IMG/VR virus record: IMGVR_UViG_3300035661_000037
Coordinates: 18,712-82,711 of that record
Strand: one strand, 5' to 3'
Length of the DNA stretch: 64,000 nucleotides
DNA from: a virus
The position numbers and the translations under genes are program-made. The notes beneath the pieces were generated by a model, which did no database searches, had not been told where the DNA came from, and was given only the letters and a program-made list of their open reading frames with translations. This document shows, piece by piece, positions 21,305 through 30,858 of the stretch (within the stretch, counting starts at the first letter, position 1; every line of letters starts with the position of its first letter).

Positions 21305-22927
21305 TTAGTATGTATAAGATATCCCGACATTCCCAGAAAGGGCCACTGACCCAGCAAGCGTAGTTATCGTGATCGATGATAATTCACCTACGTCTGGCGA
21401 TTTTCCGACATAGCGATCAATGTACAAAGTTCCAGTGCTGGTTACTTTGGTTCCATTCATCTGCCACGTACCATCAAATGTATTTTTTTCTAGTATCATC
21501 ATTCCATGCCAAGTAAAGCCAGTACCACAGAGCATATTAAACCCATTTGTAGCAGTTTCGTTAGCGACACCTATAATTTCCCAAACCGAGAAATACCCAC
21601 TAGTTACCCCATTCAGCCTGATTCTGTAACTAGTGTCAACGCCAGACGCAGTAAGCCCTGAGAAGGACAATGCGACCTTCTTCGGCCCTAAGCCTGACTC
21701 TGAGTTAACAGAAAGAGAGAACTGTACAGATGCACTGCCACCAAGCGGCCCTGAAGTGTATCGCGTGCTGGGGTTAGTACCAGAGTAAACACGCTGATTG
21801 CCATCAAATATTGGACCAGCTTTTATTGACCCATCAGACGATCTGATGGTGACGTTTGCAGACGAATAAATGGTATTATCGCCGCCAGCCTTGTTATTCC
21901 AGCAAGTCTGATAGTAGGCCGTATCGGTTCTGTTTGGGATGGATATTACGCCACTTGCAGTAGTGGCAGTAGTAGCAGTAGTAGCATTACCGCCAATGCT
22001 TAACCCTGCTGCTGTACCAGTAAAATTAGTACCAACCAATGCTGGCGTGTCGTTTGCATAAACTGCGTCACCATCTGAAATGGCAGTGTTCAACTGCGCT
22101 TTAGTAAACGATCCGAGAATAGTAGCATTGCCTGTAGAGGTTACATGCCCTGTCAAGTTAGCATTAGTCACCACCGTCGCAGCGTTACCTACCGAAGTCA
22201 CGCCACCCGTCAAGTTAGCATTAGTAACTACAGTAGCCGCATTACCGACCGAAGTCACGCCACCAGTTAAGTTAGCATTGGTCACCACAGTCGCTGCATT
22301 ACCAACCGAAGTCACGCCCCCCGTCAAGTTAGCATTTGTTGTTACCGTAGCTGCTCTACCAGAAGTGCTTATAGCCCAAGTAGTTGTCAAACCACTTAGA
22401 TATGCCTCCATCGTTGTTTTAATGTTCGCCCACGTAGTGCTTCTGAGCAACGTACTAACCGTGTCCCACATACCAAACTTATCGGTATCTACTGGGGTAG
22501 TCTTGCCAGTAGCGGCAGCAATATCGGCAGCAATATCGGCAGGGGCGGCTGACAAACTTATCTGCCATGTTCCGATAGTACCGCTTCCGCGAGAACTTTT
22601 ACTACTTACAACAAGAGATGTTCCGCTGTAAGTAGTAACCTGTACCACCATTGAGTTTGTAGCTGGGGCGGTGGTGTCAGCAAAAACTAAGTACATACCA
22701 GGCAGGAAAGATTTACCCGCTGTCACCACAAATGTTTTGGTCCCCAAACCTATTAAAACGCTAGACGAACTTGAGTCCGTCGTGCTGTTTAAATCTAAGG
22801 CCGCTGCGGTAGCGTTAAGCTCCGACTGAAATACAGGAAGCGCACCTAAGAACGCATCTGCCGCAGTTACAAACGCCTCACTGGTCATTGATCTTGCTGG
22901 CGGTGTTGGTAGTGGTGTAATTGCCAT
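21305..22927 (-). CDS. Tail fibre with NANLTG repeats
   Basis: 540 residues. The N-terminus (MAITPLPTPPARSM) and a helix with FVTAADAFLGALP are typical of virion attachment domains of fibres. Four tandem 19-residue repeats of the form TNANLTGGVTSVGNAA (residues about 190-270) make a fibrous shaft; this motif is common in phage tail fibres. The C-terminal half is beta-rich and likely the receptor-facing part. A promoter with -10 TATATA lies 23-51 nt upstream of the start. Confidence 0.85.
   Translation of the reverse strand: MAITPLPTPPARSMTSEAFVTAADAFLGALPVFQSELNATAAALDLNSTTDSSSSSVLIGLGTKTFVVTAGKSFLPGMYLVFADTTAPATNSMVVQVTTYSGTSLVVSSKSSRGSGTIGTWQISLSAAPADIAADIAAATGKTTPVDTDKFGMWDTVSTLLRSTTWANIKTTMEAYLSGLTTTWAISTSGRAATVTTNANLTGGVTSVGNAATVVTNANLTGGVTSVGNAATVVTNANLTGGVTSVGNAATVVTNANLTGHVTSTGNATILGSFTKAQLNTAISDGDAVYANDTPALVGTNFTGTAAGLSIGGNATTATTATTASGVISIPNRTDTAYYQTCWNNKAGGDNTIYSSANVTIRSSDGSIKAGPIFDGNQRVYSGTNPSTRYTSGPLGGSASVQFSLSVNSESGLGPKKVALSFSGLTASGVDTSYRIRLNGVTSGYFSVWEIIGVANETATNGFNMLCGTGFTWHGMMILEKNTFDGTWQMNGTKVTSTGTLYIDRYVGKSPDVGELSSITITTLAGSVALSGNVGISYTY
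22125..22352 (-). repeat. Four tandem 57-bp units in fibre gene
   Basis: Four in-frame 57-bp units encode the 19-residue NANLTG shaft repeat. The middle units are the most alike, and the outer ones carry substitutions (H for G, T for V). Copy number could change by recombination and alter fibre length. Confidence 0.8.
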
Positions 22928-22949
22928 ATAGCCCTCTTAAATTACCTAC

Positions 22950-22978
22950 TATATATCATGTATATTTTATTATGTCAA
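22950..22978 (-). promoter_or_regulatory. sigma70-like promoter
   Basis: On the - strand TTGACA (22978-22973), 17-bp spacer ending in ATGA, then TATATA (22955-22950). It overlaps the stop codon of the gene at 22970 and serves the fibre gene starting at 22927. Confidence 0.7.
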
Positions 22979-24427
22979 GCCTTCTATTTCCAAAGAGCAT
23001 ATTGAAAGAGTCGGATAACTTATATCCACGCTAAAATCTTTGTAAAATCCATATATTATACTAGATTGATAATCATCTGCCCCAATGTACACGCATGGGG
23101 TAGCTCTGTATTTTGAAAGGATAGCTACTGTAGGGTCTACGGAAGAAGCTGGCATTTGCACAGTAAATGTACCTCGCCTACTAAAAGATCTTTCTAGTAC
23201 ACTATAGTTTCCAAAATCGTCTCGTTGTTTTACAGAATAATCAACGATACCGACACTAGCCCCATATTGAGTAAGACCAAGGTCTCTTACGGTGCCTAAC
23301 ACTACTCCGCCGCACTTAGCATTGTTACCATCACTTCTTATTTCGATAGTTATTAATAAGTTTGCATATAGCGGGAGAGACGATGTGTACCAGTAGGATC
23401 TGAAATTTATAGGTTCAAAAAAGTATGTGTACCAGTCGCTAACTGTAGATGTGTCAATCAAAGAATTTGTTATCGGGCCATACACCAGCCCTTCAATTGA
23501 GTCATAGGCCGATATAGTGACCGTCCCTGCCTCAACGTTAAGCAGCGCTACAGAATCAATTCTACCGGTAGTTTGTACAGAGAACTCAATAGAGTTTGCA
23601 TTTATGGAAGATGATGTAATAGAATCGTCGAAGACTCTCCATCTATTATTATCCTTTAGGTCTAGCCATTTAGATGCGTTTTTATGTGGTGTAAACCCTA
23701 TATTAGACGAGGTTAGAGACTGGTAAGTCTTATGATATTGTACGGCAGCATAAAATGTACCTGTACCGCTACTGGTCGTAACAACCCCTCCACCACCCGA
23801 TGATAGGGCTACTTGGAAGCTATCAGTGGAAACCGCAGTAATGTAGTAAGATACCCCCGCAGACAGTCCTGTAGGCATAGACCCAGTAGAGTATAATGTA
23901 ACCCTATCGTCATCTAAAAACCCATGGCCTACCCAAGTAATATTGGCGCCACCTACAAAAGCAGTCTCTACATACCCACTCACTACATACCCGTCTACAA
24001 CGTAAGATGTGTAAGATAGCGATATACCAACAACAGAAGACACTGGGGATAACAGTGAGAACAATGAATGTATCCCCGATTGAGTGCCACTAGTAGCTAT
24101 TGCGGCACCACCAGAAGTAAGGCTAATTTGTAAAGTATTAGTGGCAGCGTTCACAACGTAGTATATTATATTAGCAGATATTCCAGTTGGTAATACTCCA
24201 GTAGTTCTAAATACTATGGGGGTATTGTTAGGGAGGCTATGCGTAGTTGAAGTTACTACCGTAGGGCTTCCTATAGATATAGTAGCAGATAATAGTTTGT
24301 TGGCTACAGTTACATACTCCCCAGATCCGTATGTCGTACTAGACAGCCAGACAGGATAATCGTCCTCTGGTATGTTACACGACACTAAAGATTGGTCAGT
24401 TATTTTGAATGGGCGTATAATCTTCAT
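22970..24427 (-). CDS. Tail tip/baseplate-type structural protein
   Basis: 485 residues, downstream of the tape measure, where distal tail or tip proteins are encoded. The N-terminus MKIIRPFKITD leads to a Ser/Thr-rich region with two copies of a small beta module of the form YY(V/I)...T..(L/F)Q(I/V)(S/A)LSSGG (near residues 85-130 and 190-230). The C-terminal half (RWRVFDDS, then VGIVDYSVKQRDDFGNYSVLERSFSRRG) resembles phage tail or hub proteins with a carbohydrate-binding fold. It sits 13 nt before the tape measure stop and is probably part of the tail tip. Confidence 0.7.
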   Translation of the reverse strand: MKIIRPFKITDQSLVSCNIPEDDYPVWLSSTTYGSGEYVTVANKLLSATISIGSPTVVTSTTHSLPNNTPIVFRTTGVLPTGISANIIYYVVNAATNTLQISLTSGGAAIATSGTQSGIHSLFSLLSPVSSVVGISLSYTSYVVDGYVVSGYVETAFVGGANITWVGHGFLDDDRVTLYSTGSMPTGLSAGVSYYITAVSTDSFQVALSSGGGGVVTTSSGTGTFYAAVQYHKTYQSLTSSNIGFTPHKNASKWLDLKDNNRWRVFDDSITSSSINANSIEFSVQTTGRIDSVALLNVEAGTVTISAYDSIEGLVYGPITNSLIDTSTVSDWYTYFFEPINFRSYWYTSSLPLYANLLITIEIRSDGNNAKCGGVVLGTVRDLGLTQYGASVGIVDYSVKQRDDFGNYSVLERSFSRRGTFTVQMPASSVDPTVAILSKYRATPCVYIGADDYQSSIIYGFYKDFSVDISYPTLSICSLEIEGLT

Positions 24428-24440
24428 AGGTAACCTTTAA

Positions 24441-27400
24441 TTAGGCAGAAACAAGTCTTGTTTCTGGTAAACCGTCACTATCAAACTGCTTCAATAATTT
24501 AGCGGTTATTTTTGTATTTTGTACTAGCGGTATGCCTATAGCACGTAGCTCTTCTCGTAACGCCTCAAGTAAGTTATTTGTTTCAGCCCGCTCACCACGC
24601 TCTTTATCAACATACACGCGCGGGGTTACCTGCTCCCCTTGGTGTAGTTGTGCCATCATATCTGTAGGGATATAGTTTGACCCTACAGCGAAACTAGGTA
24701 CTGGTGGGACTGCTATGACAGTCGTACTTAATAAACCAAGCGATGTTACTAGTGTAGCTATGTTATTAGCTGTTGCGGCTGTGTTGGTGGTTATAGATTT
24801 AAGAAATGTGTTTGACGCTAGTGTAGCAGATAGTGTCGCATCAGCGGAGCTTACAGTAGCCTCGATACCACTCGCGGTTGCTTCAAGCGCATTTTTAACA
24901 TATGCAGTGGCCCTGTCAACATCAGACTGTGTTCTAGCCCCAGCTGTAGCCGCTGCTATATAACCAGTGGCGGCATTACTGAGCTTTCCTTGAGCAGACG
25001 TATCTCCGCTAGCAGCTAACGTATTAATAACGTCGAAACTCTCGAGCAAGCTAGATACTGTAGATCTACCCAACGAGGCTATTAATTCTCTGATAGATAC
25101 AGCAACAGCCTTGAGACTATCAGATGCAGATTTGGATGCGTCATAGGCAGTCTGAGCAGATGCAACTTTGGCATCTGTTTCAGCTTTTATAGCCGCTGCA
25201 GAACTTTCCAACGCTGTTTTCTGCTTATCTACAGCGGCGATGTATGCCTGTATAGCCGGTTGGTTATTTAAAATTGCGCTGCGCTGATCTTCGTTAGATG
25301 ATTGCAGCAAATCCCACCAGCTCTGGGTAGTTGTTAGCAGGTCTAGGTTTGTAAACCCTAGTTGCTTCAACGCGTTTGTAGTATTCGACACTACAACGTC
25401 TAATGGGGCGAAGCCATCTGTGAACGATTTTACCAAACTAGCTAACGCATCCGCTGCGGTAGCGGATGCTGCTGCGGCATCTGAGGTAGCTTGAGTCTGC
25501 TTATCTATAGCGGCGATGTATGCCTGTATGGCAGGTTGGTTATTTAAAATTGCGTTGCGCTGATCTTCATTTGATGATTGCAGCAAATCCCACCAGCTCT
25601 GGGTAGTTGTTAGTAGGTCTAGGTTTGTAAACCCTAATTGCTTCAGCGCGTCTGTAGTATTCGACACTACAACGTCTAGTGGGGCGAAGCCGTCTGTGAA
25701 CGATTTTATCAAACCAGCTAGCGCATCCGCTGCGGCGGCCGAAGCTGCAGTCGCCTGTGAGGTAGCTTGCGTCTGCATAGTCGTGGCGGATATATAGGCT
25801 TGTATCGCAGGGATATTATTTAGTATAGCAACTAATTGGTCGTCAGTGGCCATCTGTTGAAACGCCCACCACTGCTCAGTTGTGGTTAACGTTTCTAAGT
25901 TAGTAAACCCAAGAGCTTGTAGCGCACTAGTGGCATTAGCGAGAGTAACGTCTAACGGTGCAAAACCATCTAAGAATGCCCTATACTTACTTGTAGCGGA
26001 TGCTATACCCCCTAGTTTTTGCGTTAGCGCATCAGCACGTTCGGCGGTAATGTTTGCTTCTCTGCCAAGAGACTTGAAAAAATAGTTTAGGTTATCTACT
26101 TCTTGTGCAACCCTAACAACTGTCTGGAAAAGCCCTTCTCCAGCCAATTGAAAATGTACAAATGATGGGAATAACTCAGCCGCTAATAGGTCTGCGTCCT
26201 TACTTATAGCGGCGTTAAGTGCCTTTATCTTACCTTCTGCACTAAGCCCCTCTAAGCTAAGTTTTCCAATAGAAGTTTGAAATTTATTTATAGTATCTGT
26301 GACACCGGATCCATCTTGTCCAAAACTAACCGCCAATGTAGTTAGCGAGTCCGCTATATTTGAGTATATGCTACCAATAGCTTCAGCTAGCCCGCCAGTA
26401 ACGTTTGAGGTATTAGTAAATGTAGTGTCGTTTGATCGCAGACCTCCAAGTGACTGCGTTGTTGTTATTCCAGAAACATATTGCGATATACCATTTCCAG
26501 CTCGTAATGCCTCAATTGTACCTTGGATTATCAGACCTGTATCACTGACTTTAGACTTCGATGAGCCAAGTAAAAAATCGGTTATTTTCCCTGCTAGTTT
26601 AGGCCCCCCAAAGAATTCTGCTAGACCAAATGTTATTATATCTAGCCCAGCTCTAAACCCTTGGTCGACCGTAGTTTGCAGAGTAAGATCAAACTCACTT
26701 TTTCCGTCAGCGTACCTCCCAGTAGATGCTCTAGGTACATTTAGATTTTTCGCTATATCTCCCCCCAAAGTTATAGCTGCTATGGCAATAAACCCAGCCG
26801 TAGAAGCCTCTATAGATTTCAAACTTTTAGCCATGCTTGCCGAGTACTTGCTGGTAACTAACGTATTTTCTTGCAAACTAGTAAGTGAGTTTGATATAGA
26901 CATTGACTGCTCAGTAAGACTGCCTAGCACAGTCCCTGTACCTTGTAGTTTTTGGACTTCGCTAGCAGTAACGGATGCTATCTCAGCCACTGAGGCAGAA
27001 CTAGATAATAAATTAGACGCAATACCTATACCCAATGTAACAAGGTCTGTACCGCTTATATCCTTACCATTTACAATGCTTGTAACAGCACTGCTAAGGG
27101 ACGTATTTATGGCTGCAGATAATGCTTTGCCGAAGTTATTAACAATGTTAGTAAGTATATCGGTACCAGGCGTAAGTACCCCCGTAAAAAGTGCGGATGA
27201 TATTTTGGCTACGTTGGCTTGGAATTTTGCCAATTCTAGCTCACTTGGTAAAAGAGTAGATCTATTCTCAGACGCATTAGCAGCGGCTATCAGTGCCTTA
27301 TCTCTAGCAGCTTTCTGGTCGTCCCCTCTAAACTTAGGATTATTTACAATATCTAATAATTCTTTTTCTAGTGCTACAGCTTCCTTGCGGAGTGCTAATG

Positions 27401-30197
27401 CTATTTCGGCATTGGCGTTTTCTACACCAAACAGATTGTTGCTAATAGTGTACAAACTATTTTCAAATTGTTTTTGCTCCGCCGTATCTTTCTGGAGTAA
27501 GTTTATATTACTTATTATTTTTTCTGATTCTAAATTGGCTTCTGTGATATCTTTTGTTTGTGCAGATATCTGCGCCAATTCGTAGTTAGCCGTCTCAAGT
27601 GCTTTTTGCTGCGGCGTTAGGTTCTTCCATACATCTTTCTCGTTTATTTTTGCCCACTCTACTTCAACCCTAGTCAAGTTTACGCCATACTTATCAAAAG
27701 AATCCTGCCTAGCAGTTATTTCTGCGTTTAGCTGACCTAACTTAGACTTATAGTTATCTTTTTCTACTTTTTCAAGCTCGTTTGCCTTTTTAATAAGGAA
27801 GTCGTAATATTTTGTAGCCTCGGTAAGCAGTTTGTCGGCCTCCGCACGAGTTATTTTGCCGCTAGTTAGCTTTCCGCCAACCTCATTACCAACATTGGTC
27901 AGTAGCTTATTAGCTTCTGCAATAGCAGCTTCTTTTTTCGAAGTAGGGTTTATTTTATCGTACGCCGCTTTCAATTCCTCTAATGCGGGCTTCAATTTAC
28001 CAGTTACCTCATTCAAGTCTACTTGACTTTGTATTTTTTCTTTATATATTTCTAAAGTCTCAACTTCTATAGCTAGTTGCGCTGCCCTTTCATCTCTAAT
28101 ACGGCTATCAACAGTACTGAATCTATATTTACTACCGGCGTCTTCAACTTCCTTTTGCTTCTGTAGCACACCTAATTTTTCTTTATCTATAGATAGTAGT
28201 CTATCCGCAGCTGCTACTTGCTGCTCTAAAGAATCTTTACCGGAACTATTAAGCCCCAGTGCATCTAAAGCCGACGAACTCGTAACCGCCGCCTCGCGTG
28301 ACTTCTGACGACTAGCCTGTTCTGCTATAGCATCATTTATAAACCCCCCTGCTGCCCCAGCACCAGCAAGATTTTTTAATTTTCGTATGCGGGACTCCTG
28401 AGTATTAAAAAAGTCACCTAGTTTATTACTTATTGAGTCAATCCACCCGAGGTGGTCTGCGAGAACATAAGCACCAAGCACAACCGCACCAATTACACCG
28501 CCAGCACCAAGCAACCCAACAGCCCCCTTTGCTGCGCGACCTACCTTTTCTATGCCCGTTAGTTGCGCTGTATATGCGACTACGTGAGCATCGGCTTGTG
28601 CTAGTGTAGCTGCGGTGTCAGCAACCTTAACTACTGTATTACCTACTATTATACCCCGCAGAGATAGCAATGCCTCACCTAGTTTAGTTACTTGAGATAT
28701 TGCTGCATCGGCTAAAAATAGCCCGACCCACAATCCAGCGATTATAGTTATCGGGGTTATTAGTTTAGAGATTAGCCTGTCTAGTGCTACAAATATTGGA
28801 GCTAACGCCCCTACGATAGTAAACACAACTTGGAACGCACTGCCAATAGCTTTTATTACTGACCAATATGCTTCCACAGCTTTTGACACTTCTGGGTTTA
28901 ACTTTAGTGTACCGTCTACATCTACTGTACCTAAATAGTTGGCAAGATCTATAACTGCTGATTTTATCGCCCCGAACCCCTCCTTGTCTGATAACAGTAA
29001 CCCCAGCCTTGATTGAAGGACATCCCACGCTCCTGTTAGCGTCTTAGTTCTAACTTCTTCCGCAACTACTATGAAACCCTGTAGTCTTTCAGTTAGCATC
29101 TTAACAAGAACGTCGGGGCCTTCATTTGTCCACTGTTTAAGTATCGCATCAGTAACACCTATAGATCTAGCCAAGGTACTTGAGGCAGGTTGAATTCCGC
29201 CAGAAATAAGATCCCTTACCTCTTGTACATACTGCTGCGAGCTAAGTCCAAGTGAGGAGACCGCGATAGCACCAGCAGTAGCAACTTGACGTATTTGCGT
29301 AAGGTTCAGGTGTGCTGTAAGACCGCCAGAAATTGCGGCTTGGTTCACCTCAGTAAGTCTTCCAAGCTCAATACCGTACTTTAAAGAGTCTTTTTGGATC
29401 TCCTTAACATACTGCCCAGATACCTGCCATGCTTGACCGAATGTAAGTGCTTCTCCATTTAGTGTTGCCATTGAAAGTAATATCCCAGCTATACCAGTCT
29501 GCGCATCCTCTATACGCTTCAACGATGCTATACCAAATAAAGCTGGGCCGCCTATAAGTGCGACGAGAGCAGTAAATCCATATATTGCACCAGTAACCTC
29601 AAATGTCAGAGACGCAAGGGATGCCGCAAGTTTTTGTACTTCACCACGGCCTCTAGCATTACCGGTCTCAAACAATTTAACAGCTGTAGCAGCCTTATCA
29701 AATACGACTCCAGAACGGATTCCTTGGGCTTCAAGCTGTGCTAAATTGTCTTTGGCGATGCGTAAGCCGGCATTGTGGCTTTCTAGTAACCCAGCTACAC
29801 GGGCTTGCGGGGAAGATGCGTTAGCTGCTTGCAGTTGTGCTGCTGCGGTTTTAGCATCTTGAGTTCTGATAGCTAGTTCCGATTTATACGCGCGTGTGTA
29901 CTCTCTATCCAGCGACATCATCGCAGATATTTTTGCTTTTTGATTTGATATCTCTTGTTTACTATAGTTGTCAGAATTAGTAACCATCTGCAACAACTTT
30001 TCTTTTTGTGCTAATATGTCAGACTGTGCTATAGCCTTGTTAGCGGCGGACGACATGGTGGCTTTGCGTGCTTGGGACTTCTCAAATATATCATCCGCTG
30101 TGCGAGTAATCGTGCCGATAGCCGCAACCATCTGCGCTTGAGCCTTAGATGGGTCAATTACTATCGAAATCTCTAATTCGTTATTTGTGCCAGCCAT
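24441..30197 (-). CDS. Tail tape measure protein
   Basis: 1918 residues. By its length and helical, Ala/Gln/Lys-rich composition it sets tail length; at about 1.5 A per residue it would imply a tail near 290 nm. Hydrophobic segments occur near residues 195-225 (FTALVALIGGPALFG), 475-495 and 560-580 (GVIGAVVLGAYVL), typical of tape measures that enter the host membrane. Three related modules of about 92 residues near 1400-1660 (FTDGFAPLDVVVSNTT ... SWWDLLQSSN) are repeats. AGAGG precedes the ATG and a promoter lies at 30225-30253. It follows the tail chaperone genes, as in most siphophages. Confidence 0.92.
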   Translation of the reverse strand: MAGTNNELEISIVIDPSKAQAQMVAAIGTITRTADDIFEKSQARKATMSSAANKAIAQSDILAQKEKLLQMVTNSDNYSKQEISNQKAKISAMMSLDREYTRAYKSELAIRTQDAKTAAAQLQAANASSPQARVAGLLESHNAGLRIAKDNLAQLEAQGIRSGVVFDKAATAVKLFETGNARGRGEVQKLAASLASLTFEVTGAIYGFTALVALIGGPALFGIASLKRIEDAQTGIAGILLSMATLNGEALTFGQAWQVSGQYVKEIQKDSLKYGIELGRLTEVNQAAISGGLTAHLNLTQIRQVATAGAIAVSSLGLSSQQYVQEVRDLISGGIQPASSTLARSIGVTDAILKQWTNEGPDVLVKMLTERLQGFIVVAEEVRTKTLTGAWDVLQSRLGLLLSDKEGFGAIKSAVIDLANYLGTVDVDGTLKLNPEVSKAVEAYWSVIKAIGSAFQVVFTIVGALAPIFVALDRLISKLITPITIIAGLWVGLFLADAAISQVTKLGEALLSLRGIIVGNTVVKVADTAATLAQADAHVVAYTAQLTGIEKVGRAAKGAVGLLGAGGVIGAVVLGAYVLADHLGWIDSISNKLGDFFNTQESRIRKLKNLAGAGAAGGFINDAIAEQASRQKSREAAVTSSSALDALGLNSSGKDSLEQQVAAADRLLSIDKEKLGVLQKQKEVEDAGSKYRFSTVDSRIRDERAAQLAIEVETLEIYKEKIQSQVDLNEVTGKLKPALEELKAAYDKINPTSKKEAAIAEANKLLTNVGNEVGGKLTSGKITRAEADKLLTEATKYYDFLIKKANELEKVEKDNYKSKLGQLNAEITARQDSFDKYGVNLTRVEVEWAKINEKDVWKNLTPQQKALETANYELAQISAQTKDITEANLESEKIISNINLLQKDTAEQKQFENSLYTISNNLFGVENANAEIALALRKEAVALEKELLDIVNNPKFRGDDQKAARDKALIAAANASENRSTLLPSELELAKFQANVAKISSALFTGVLTPGTDILTNIVNNFGKALSAAINTSLSSAVTSIVNGKDISGTDLVTLGIGIASNLLSSSASVAEIASVTASEVQKLQGTGTVLGSLTEQSMSISNSLTSLQENTLVTSKYSASMAKSLKSIEASTAGFIAIAAITLGGDIAKNLNVPRASTGRYADGKSEFDLTLQTTVDQGFRAGLDIITFGLAEFFGGPKLAGKITDFLLGSSKSKVSDTGLIIQGTIEALRAGNGISQYVSGITTTQSLGGLRSNDTTFTNTSNVTGGLAEAIGSIYSNIADSLTTLAVSFGQDGSGVTDTINKFQTSIGKLSLEGLSAEGKIKALNAAISKDADLLAAELFPSFVHFQLAGEGLFQTVVRVAQEVDNLNYFFKSLGREANITAERADALTQKLGGIASATSKYRAFLDGFAPLDVTLANATSALQALGFTNLETLTTTEQWWAFQQMATDDQLVAILNNIPAIQAYISATTMQTQATSQATAASAAAADALAGLIKSFTDGFAPLDVVVSNTTDALKQLGFTNLDLLTTTQSWWDLLQSSNEDQRNAILNNQPAIQAYIAAIDKQTQATSDAAAASATAADALASLVKSFTDGFAPLDVVVSNTTNALKQLGFTNLDLLTTTQSWWDLLQSSNEDQRSAILNNQPAIQAYIAAVDKQKTALESSAAAIKAETDAKVASAQTAYDASKSASDSLKAVAVSIRELIASLGRSTVSSLLESFDVINTLAASGDTSAQGKLSNAATGYIAAATAGARTQSDVDRATAYVKNALEATASGIEATVSSADATLSATLASNTFLKSITTNTAATANNIATLVTSLGLLSTTVIAVPPVPSFAVGSNYIPTDMMAQLHQGEQVTPRVYVDKERGERAETNNLLEALREELRAIGIPLVQNTKITAKLLKQFDSDGLPETRLVSA
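25217..25990 (-). repeat. Repeated 276-bp modules in tape measure gene
   Basis: Two near-identical 276-bp units (92 residues each, with FAPLDVVVSNTT and TTTQSWWDLLQSSNEDQR) lie next to each other, and a third, diverged copy follows on the left of the protein order. This is a recent in-frame duplication; each copy would lengthen the tail by about 14 nm if it acts as ruler sequence. Confidence 0.8.
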
Positions 30198-30224
30198 AAA
30201 ATTAGCCTCTGATAAATTACCACG

Positions 30225-30253
30225 CTTATATCACATATTTATTGATTTGACAA
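30225..30253 (-). promoter_or_regulatory. sigma70-like promoter before tape measure
   Basis: TTGTCA (30253-30248), 17-bp spacer ending GTGA, TATAAG (30230-30225) then CG. Same layout as the other - strand promoters. Lies between the stem-loop at 30272 and the tape measure ATG. Confidence 0.7.
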
Positions 30254-30271
30254 ACATTTTAAAACGTGAAA

Positions 30272-30297
30272 AACCACCCTATAAGTTTAGGGTGGTT
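30272..30297 (-). terminator. Stem-loop upstream of tape measure
   Basis: A perfect 10-bp stem (AACCACCCTA with TAGGGTGGTT) and a 6-nt loop follow the stop of the 67-aa gene. On the - strand the next bases are T-rich but broken (TTTTCACGTTTT). Probably a partial terminator between the chaperone genes and the tape measure, followed by a new promoter. Confidence 0.65.
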
Positions 30298-30314
30298 GGC
30301 AGGAGTGTTCAAGG

Positions 30315-30518
30315 TTAAGCCGACTTATAAATCTTCATACCCTCAACAACTTTTGCGCACTTATAACGGGTCTCTAAACCTTGGCGCTTACATGTTTGGT
30401 TCCGCGCAAATACAAGCTGCCTAGCAAACTTGTACCCTGCGCCATGCTCGGCCTCAGTAAGTGTAAAACTATCCCCAACATTGACGAGGCTTCCCCAATC
30501 GTATTTATTTCGCTGCAT
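30315..30518 (-). CDS. Hypothetical protein (67 aa) before tape measure
   Basis: Basic 67-residue protein, start overlapping the end of the chaperone extension by 14 nt. It has WGSLVNVGDSFTL at the front, then ARQLVFARNQTCKRQG and RYKCAKVVEGMKIY, a pattern seen in small phage proteins that look like winged or beta-hairpin nucleic acid binders. Two Cys residues. A terminator-like hairpin follows. The position between tail chaperone and tape measure is unusual for a DNA-binding protein; function unknown. Confidence 0.6.
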   Translation of the reverse strand: MQRNKYDWGSLVNVGDSFTLTEAEHGAGYKFARQLVFARNQTCKRQGLETRYKCAKVVEGMKIYKSA

Positions 30519-30858
30519 TTGACTTCCTTTCTGATTCTTCGTAACGCATATTCAAATAGTCTCTATCAACCGCCAAGAGTATTTGTTCATACATCTCTGG
30601 GTCATCATCACCTACATGTTTGGCACGTTGCGTTATCCGTGTAACAGGTATCGCACCTTCTGACATTGCGTTGACACGTTCTGTACCTAATGTATAAAAC
30701 TCACTTAAGTAGTAGGCATCTAGCAATCCAATCTCAGGCTTTGTGTTTAGCACATCTGGTCGCCTATAGGTAGGTTCATCTTTAAATAACTCATACGCTT
30801 CCTGAGCCAGTTTATAAGATGGCCCATACTTTATAGACCATTCCAGATGCGCACTCAG
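30505..30858 (-). CDS. Tail assembly chaperone, -1 frame extension (T part of G-T)
   Basis: Read by -1 slippage at the A AAA AAC site at the end of the upstream gene. The frame is open from the slip point through to 30505, adding 117 residues (LSAHLEWSIKYGPSYKL... then LNTKPEIGLLDAYY) and giving a 247-aa fusion. It also has an internal GTG that could start an 82-aa product at 30753, but no ribosome site supports it. Position, lengths and slippery site match the lambda G/GT system, in which the T part binds the tape measure. Confidence 0.82.
   Translation of the reverse strand: MSAHLEWSIKYGPSYKLAQEAYELFKDEPTYRRPDVLNTKPEIGLLDAYYLSEFYTLGTERVNAMSEGAIPVTRITQRAKHVGDDDPEMYEQILLAVDRDYLNMRYEESERKSNAAK

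Noticed and set aside
22080-22631. A 183-codon + strand frame with perfect repeats
   Set aside because: Mirror of the NANLTG repeats of the fibre gene on the other strand.
26299-27585. A 428-codon open frame on the + strand inside the tape measure gene
   Set aside because: Antisense shadow of the 1918-aa - strand gene; no ribosome site and composition follows the coding strand.
30505-30753. Independent 82-aa gene starting at GTG 30753
   Set aside because: No ribosome site; better explained as the -1 frame extension of the chaperone.
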